Assembly (NCBI GenBank): GCA_018398765.1 | Contig: JAHBMJ010000952.1 | Span: 5,672 to 38,283, forward strand | Direction: 5' to 3' | From: Chromera velia | Taxonomy: Eukaryota > Sar > Chromeraceae | Length of the DNA: 32,612 bases | Shown here: in pieces, positions 30,229 through 32,612 of the stretch | How positions within the stretch are numbered: the stretch's first letter is position 1 | Layout: every line of letters starts with the position of its first letter | The notes under the pieces: model-generated | Told to the model about the DNA's origin: nothing | Databases searched by the model: none | Seen by the model: only the letters and a program-made list of their open reading frames with translations | Program-made: the position numbers and the translations under genes

Positions 30229-32463
30229 TTATTTTAGAACAAAACAAAGAAAGGACAAACGCGCCTTCCAAAGAGAACGAAGACCATCATCACCAGTCCG
30301 ATGGACTGTAGACATGAACAAATTAAGTAAAAACGAAACAGGCCATCTCAAAATATACAACTCCAAAAACAGAAAAGTGAGTTCGTCAACCAGGACAACC
30401 GCAGGTGCATTACAAGAAAGAAGGGTCCGGATAAGATAAGAGGATATTAGGCCCTTCTTCGCCGAAACAGAAGGAACACAGGAGAAAGCATGCATCAAAC
30501 GCACTCTACGAAGTGAAGGTAAGTTAAGAAAAGACGATCATCCTCCAAAAATAGGCAACAGAGAAAAAACAACCAAATCACGAAAGAAATTAAGAAGAAC
30601 ATCACGGTTAGGATTAACAGCAGTAAAAAGCAAAATCGAAGGAGATTCCAGTAAAGAGAAAAGACGCAGACCAAGCACCGTAGATCCCTTCTGACGTTCT
30701 AAAATATACGCAGGACTGTAGAAGTCTTCCTCAAGTAACTTTTCCATCATGGGGTCATTTGGCACGTTACTTATGCCACAGTCAGACCTAAAAACAATCG
30801 TTCTATCGTCCATGTATCTCCCTGTCATCCATTTCTCCCCCCCCCATGAAGGTTTCGATCTCATCAATGTAACAGAGTATTCTTTCTACGCAGCAAAAAA
30901 TCGGGCCCCACCAGGAGAGCAAGGACTCCCTTGAGGAAAACCTTCATGCTGTCTGACCATCTTTCCTCAAACCCGAATTACATTCGAAACAAAATTAAGA
31001 TTAATTATACGAGCGAGCATATCAAGAGGGCAAGAAAGTGCATTCGCATAATTGCAGTAGGAGGATAAAAAAGCAACAGCTTTTAAGTAACGTCTCCAAG
31101 AATACCACTTCTCACCCTTTCTCAGACCCGTCTCCTTAATACAAAAAGACTTATGGGTGGGCAGCACAACAAAACGATATCTAGAGGAAGAATGAATGAA
31201 ATGAACAAAGTCATTCAAACTAGGGGGGGGGCACTCTGGAAGTTTATAGTAGATTTTGAGCCCAGAATGACATAAAATGTGAACAAAAACAGATTTTTGC
31301 GAGCTAGTCCGGCAACCTGGAGCTCCGCGTGGTCAAGTTACATCAAAATCTGATGTTTTTGAAGTACAGGCTACGTGGTTACTTTGGGTTACCCCCTTTT
31401 TATCTTTGTCACACAAAGAGGTTACAGGTTACCCGGTTACGAACATTTTAACCTCGGTAACCGACCAAATTTCCAACGTTTAAAAACATTCAAAATGATG
31501 TTTAAAACACGTTTGAATGCTTCTTGAGGGAGGTTACTTCATTTTTGAGGGGGGTCAAAAAAGGTTACAGGTTATCCGGTTACGGGGGGTTTGGGGGCAA
31601 AGTGAGTGTGACACATCATTTTTCATCATTTTTGACCATAACCTGAATTGTGTAACAATCTTAAAGCCAGTTTTGTGAGAGACTAAACATAACTAATCGA
31701 TTGGCACCACTTTTGACTGATGGTTACATCTTACACATTGTAGAAGGGGGGTTGTAGGGTCAGTAACCATGGTGTAACCGGTTGAAGTGCCCCCCCCTAG
31801 CATTCAAACAAGAAAGGAAAGCAGCTCTGGGTAGAGAGGGAAAAAATGCTTTGATATCGTCTACCAGCAGACCAAGTCCACCCTGGGGCCAATATGAATT
31901 AAAAGAAAGACAAGAGCCACGATCTGCAAGTCTTCCAAACCCTGAATTAAAGATCCCAACCTTATCCTGAAAAGCAAAGACAGAGTCAAAGTCACAATGT
32001 GGCGAAAAGTAAGAAAAACAGCCATTCAAAGCCTTGCAAAGGAAAGAAAAAATCTCATGTCTGGCGTGTCTCTTGTAAGATACCAATGGCCTGTACTTCA
32101 AAGAGGACCAAGATTCAGGGAGATCCCTCTCAACTCCTCAAGACTTATGTTTCACCTAAAGGATCCCAATCTCAAAGTGGTGTTTCTTCCTATCGAATTT
32201 TTTGAACTAATTCAAAAAAGACACCCATACATCCTTTTCATTCGGAAAACCATTCTCCAGAAGGTCCAGAGAAGCAGAAAACTCACCCTCCCCAATTTTT
32301 TTATAAGAAGAATCAAAAAGAAAAGCTCTCGCCACTGCCTCAATGTATCTCCTTTATATAAAAAAGCCAGATCTCCTCTGGCCTTGTCAACTAGCACAAC
32401 CGCTAGAGCAGTCAATAACCTTTTTATTACCACAGACTGTATCTGACGCAAGCAAGCTTGCAA
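30229..32463 (-). pseudogene. Reverse-transcriptase pseudogene of a retroelement
   Basis: Minus strand, from right to left. At about 32065-32125 the fingers read ESWSSLKYRPLVSYKRH. At 31829-31858 motif A reads DIKAFFPSLP. The frame is split by a MITE (31220-31800) and resumes after its target repeat as DFVHFIHSSSRYRF. At about 30895-30945 motif B reads GFPQGSPCSPGG, and at 30805-30816 the catalytic YMDD. The thumb-like end at 30229-30504 includes KGLISSYLIRTLL. Stops interrupt the frame: a TGA near 32135, a TGA near 30965 and a TAG at 30886-30888. Upstream of 32135 the frame is further degraded. No LTR, integrase or endonuclease is seen, so the class (non-LTR or another RT lineage) is open. 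The copy is dead, but its motifs are well preserved, suggesting recent decay. Confidence 0.8.
31220..31800. mobile_element. hAT-type MITE, 581 bp, inserted in the RT pseudogene
   Basis: The ends are inverted: CTAG, a run of nine G, then CACT at 31220, and the complement AGTG, eight C, CTAG ending at 31800. A perfect 8-bp target duplication CATTCAAA flanks it (31212-31219 and 31801-31808). Removing the element and one copy of the duplication restores the RT reading frame. The interior has no coding capacity but carries about a dozen GGTTAC/GTAAC motifs on both strands. Confidence 0.88.
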
Positions 32464-32612
32464 ACGGCCCCAGAAAGCAAGAAAAATAAGAACTGCCCAA
32501 TTGATCGACGCACGCTAGCCATGGTGCTGCATTGGTGCTAATTGATACATGCATGGTAGCGCTGACCCCCCCCCCCACGGGAAAAAAGCAGTGCGGAACC
32601 CTCCCCCCCCCC
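32464..32612. other. Window end with homopolymer C runs
   Basis: Short non-coding stretch ending in two poly-C runs (about 32567-32576 and at the very end). The RT pseudogene's 5' region may continue beyond the window. Confidence 0.5.

Noticed and set aside
1-32612. CRISPR array, operon structure or bacterial genes
   Set aside because: No spaced direct repeats with unique spacers exist. Genes contain spliceosomal introns, and the tandem repeats are simple microsatellites.

Overview
This is nuclear DNA from a eukaryote with intron-rich protein genes. The intron signals (almost every acceptor is TGCAG, most donors are GTC-type, often GTCAGT), the many TGCATGCA palindromes typical of apicomplexan and chromerid promoters, the sushi-like mega-protein and the decayed transposons together suggest a photosynthetic relative of Apicomplexa such as Chromera velia. 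That assignment is inference; no ribosomal or organellar marker is present.

Layout. (1) 392-13331, plus strand: 21 exons of one gene, cut at its 5' end by the window edge. They join in consistent phase into 2432 codons plus a stop. The product has an unrecognised N-terminal region, one myxococcus-type Cys-rich module, 22 tandem four-cysteine sushi/CCP-like modules, two Thr/acid-rich inserts and a unique C-terminus. (2) 13332-17460: intergenic, with an AT-rich island, a degenerate tetranucleotide repeat and a few exon-like stretches I could not assemble. (3) 17461-19891, plus strand: the 3' part of a gene joining a ubiquitin-protease-like (USP) segment to a PUL domain of the PLAA/Ufd3 type. 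(4) 20761-22950: a MITE-like hAT element interrupted by a second, transposase-bearing hAT element. (5) 23809-27286, minus strand: a complete seven-exon Rab GTPase gene. (6) 28075-28611, plus strand: an intronless AN1-type zinc-finger gene of the ZFAND2 type, divergent from the Rab gene across a TGCATGCA-bearing spacer. (7) 30229-32463, minus strand: a reverse-transcriptase pseudogene with a 581-bp hAT-type MITE inside it.

The genes are not an operon. Three of the four relate to trafficking or ubiquitin/proteasome handling (Rab, USP-PUL, ZFAND2), but I see no evidence that they are co-regulated. The most unusual items are the sushi-like mega-protein, the growth of tetranucleotide repeats directly out of splice donors, the USP-PUL combination and the set of CTAGG-ended hAT elements with intact 8-bp target duplications. 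All splice sites are read by eye from phase, motif and codon context, without transcript support.
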